Assembly (NCBI RefSeq): GCF_015832195.1 | Contig: NC_052017.1 | Span: 108,722,929 to 108,786,928 of the forward strand | DNA length: 64,000 bases | Origin: Motacilla alba alba | Lineage: Eukaryota > Chordata > Aves > Passeriformes > Motacillidae | Direction of reading: 5' to 3' | Part shown: piece by piece, positions 61,537 to 64,000 of the stretch | Numbering within the stretch: position 1 is the stretch's first letter | How the letters are laid out: every line of letters starts with the position of its first letter | Notes under the pieces: model-generated | What the model was told of the DNA's origin: nothing | The model's database searches: none | The model's input: only the letters and a program-made list of their open reading frames with translations | Position numbers and translations under genes: made by a program

Positions 61537-64000
61537 CTGGATGAGGGCATTAAGAAAAGAGAACATGTGTTATGACATACTGTTTTATTACTTAATTTAC
61601 TGTTAAATTTATTAAATTATAGTTACAATTATACTATTAAAATTATAAAATAATTGTTAAACATTTTTTAGAAAATATTTTCATTTACATTTAAGCCAAT
61701 TTCTGTAACATTAATGCTTCGTTATTTCAGTTCAAATAAATCTGTTGAAGGTTTTTACCATTAGTTCTACAGTCTTCTACAAATCATGACTCCATATAAA
61801 ACCTGACCACATCAGGAAACACTCAGTAATAACTTATCAGCGACACAAGCAGATTCAAAAAAAATTCCTCCTTGTCTACCAGTGCTAATACAAGTTTGAA
61901 CCTGTAGGAAAAAATTGTCCTGACAGTCTTTCTCAAAATTCAGCAGATCCAATCTATTCAAAATGGAACAGATTGAATTTTGCTCAGAAATCAATGTCTA
62001 ACAAGTCCAGGGAGAGCTAAGACAACTGAAGCCACTTGGTTCTAGAGGGACAAAGTGCTTAGCATGATGGACATGATGTGCAGGACCAGTTTCAATTTTC
62101 CAGCTGATTTAAGGTATGCTCTAAAGCACACAGCTGGGGTAAAGTCTTTAAGGCAACAAAAAAATGTAACCACAAAAGATGGTGGTCCCATCTTTCCCTG
62201 GTAGGCCAAAAAATGCTCCAAACGACTGCTTCTGTTTGATCACCAAAGGGCAGAGGGGTCTCAGCTCAAGACTCTCAAGCTGCATCAGTTAATATGAATT
62301 AAGTGAGCCCAACACAGACATTGAAAACAAGAGTCCTGGTTCCTGCTCTAATTTTAGGAAATTCCCTATTTCAAACTACCTTCTTTATCAGAGCACTGCA
62401 GTAAAAATATGGCTTTCTTGATATGCTGAAGTGCTTTTCTTAACCCTCTCTCTTCTCTTCAAGGTATGACAGGAAAGAGAAATAAGATTTTCTGTAAAAA
62501 AGGGTGTTTGGTGATATTGGCACTTCACAAGGGAGCTGCTTGCTTGCATATTATTTGTCTGGAATGAGTGTGAAATAATACGAAATAATTCATAATCATA
62601 TGAAATAATTACTTGCTGCTTTAAGGTTTTCAAGGCACCTAAAAAAGGCCACTGCTGTGCACCCAGAAGCTGTCAAAAGCTCTGTAACAAACTGCAGTAT
62701 GCACATGACTAGCTGTGATGTGGTAAATGCACAGCTAACACTACTACACAGTTCAGCTTCACAAAGGCCTGCTATTCCCGGCCTGTGGAGAATTTGTAAC
62801 ATTTCATCCACACTTCAGTCCCCTCCCTCCTCCCTATCCTTGCAGTTCTTCCTTTTGTTTCACTGTATAGGAGAAACCATTTTTTTTTTTTTCAAAAAGT
62901 CTTTTTTACCAGACAGCCACATCTTTCCAGAAGCCTGGATTTCAAATACCCCTCACAACGGTGAGCAGTTCAAGCATAACAAAGGCACCCAGGACAACAG
63001 CTGTACAGGCTACAATGCAAGGCTTATTAGAAGTAGGTGAAACTATGTGGGGAAAAAAAAAGAAGGTGGCAGAATAGAAGCAGTTCAAGCCTCTGCAAAC
63101 CAAAGCATGTGCTTTAGCTTGAGAAGAGCTGTGACAGGTTTTACTTTTGTAGGAGGAAAAGCCAACACTGGGAAGCACTGAATCCTGGCAGTTGTTCATG
63201 TGCAAGCAGCTTTTGCCCTCTTCACCTTATAAGGTCCAGTCCATAAACACCCATCCCAGCTGGGGGTGGGGAGTGGAGGCACAGCAGCACTGAACCTGCC
63301 TGCAGGGGTTTATGCACCAGTACTATTTATCAGGGAAAATTTACATCTGGGACTTTGTCCCTTGCATGCTCCACAGACACTCAGATCTCCAAAAGCAGCA
63401 TGTGGCTTTTCAGTGTCATGGGGGCCCAAGGACTGGGGTCAGACATGACCTGGTTTTACTGGAAGTTAACACTTTTTTTTACTTTTTCTTCTATATTATG
63501 ATTTTATCATTTGTTGTTGGGAGTCTTTTATTTTTTAGTTTTCAACATTAAAGGAGAAAGAAGAAAAAAGTGAATATAAACGATCAAATATTATCACCGG
63601 ATAAAGGAGCAGGAGGTGTGCTTTTTGTCTAAGTGGCTGGATTAAGAAGCATTCTTTAACATCAATGGTATTAAAATAAAATTACCAAATGCCAAAGCAA
63701 TAGTTATTTTAATATGAGACCTTTTCAAAAGATGAAAACAAGAGACCTCTAAAAAGAATTACAATAAACAATCTGCATTTAATACTAAAAAGGGATTTAA
63801 AGAGCCTAGTCCTAATATTTAATGGCTTGAAGTTTGCTTTTTTTTTTTTTCTCTTCATTAAATCAGGAGCTTGTTTTTTTTTGTGTGTTGCTCTGAATAA
63901 AGCTCTCTTTAACTGCACATTTTGGAAAATGATTTACAGAGGAAAATATTGCTGGTACTTTCGGGTCAAAGAATAATCTGTTTGTTTCATTGAATTCTTG
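61537..64000 (-). other. KLHL14: KLHL14 intron, continues past the window
   Basis: No further kelch exon is visible on the minus strand up to 64000. The stretch holds poly-T runs near 62879 and 63838. Open frames here lack kelch signatures. Confidence 0.75.

Overview
The window is vertebrate nuclear DNA, almost certainly from a bird. It carries many truncated CR1 LINEs, several of which end in the typical 3' tail with repeats of ATTCTATG. It also has one CpG-island promoter, small exons with GT/AG borders far apart, and a decayed endogenous retrovirus (ERV) with an envelope-like gene. Most open frames are chance or repeat-derived. Only about seven short exons look like real host coding sequence, all on the minus strand.

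Layout. Positions 1-28,230 hold a minus-strand gene for a Rab-family small GTPase. Its first exon lies in a CpG island at about 27.7-28.2 kb. Exons 2 to 5 are at 21,940-22,000, 18,644-18,782, 10,379-10,468 and 5,441-5,542. Their phases agree throughout (1, 0, 0, 0 counting from exon 1/2 onward as described in the entries). Together they give 184 codons with all five guanine-nucleotide motifs. The last exon, which should carry the prenylated cysteines, was not found and probably lies beyond position 1. The introns contain CR1 copies, simple repeats and several striking fold-back sequences.

Positions 28.2-58.2 kb are intergenic. They contain CR1 fragments, a GC-rich dispersed repeat (32.5-32.8 kb), an old CR1 (43.6-44.4 kb) and a minus-strand ERV remnant (about 39.1-42.8 kb). 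In the ERV, reverse transcriptase, RNase H, integrase and envelope remains follow one another in the expected order but are broken by stops and frameshifts.

Positions 58.2-64 kb hold the 3' end of KLHL14 (a BTB-Kelch protein, also called Printor) on the minus strand: a long 3' UTR, the last coding exon (60,780-60,920) and the penultimate exon (61,379-61,536). The rest of that gene lies beyond position 64,000. The Rab gene and KLHL14 are in the same orientation, with the KLHL14 3' end facing the Rab promoter across about 30 kb. I see no sign that the two work together.

No bacterial-type operon, CRISPR array, rRNA or tRNA gene is present. The item most worth following up is the Rab gene. It has intact catalytic motifs but an unusual proline-rich insert just before switch I, and I could not match it to a named Rab from the sequence alone.
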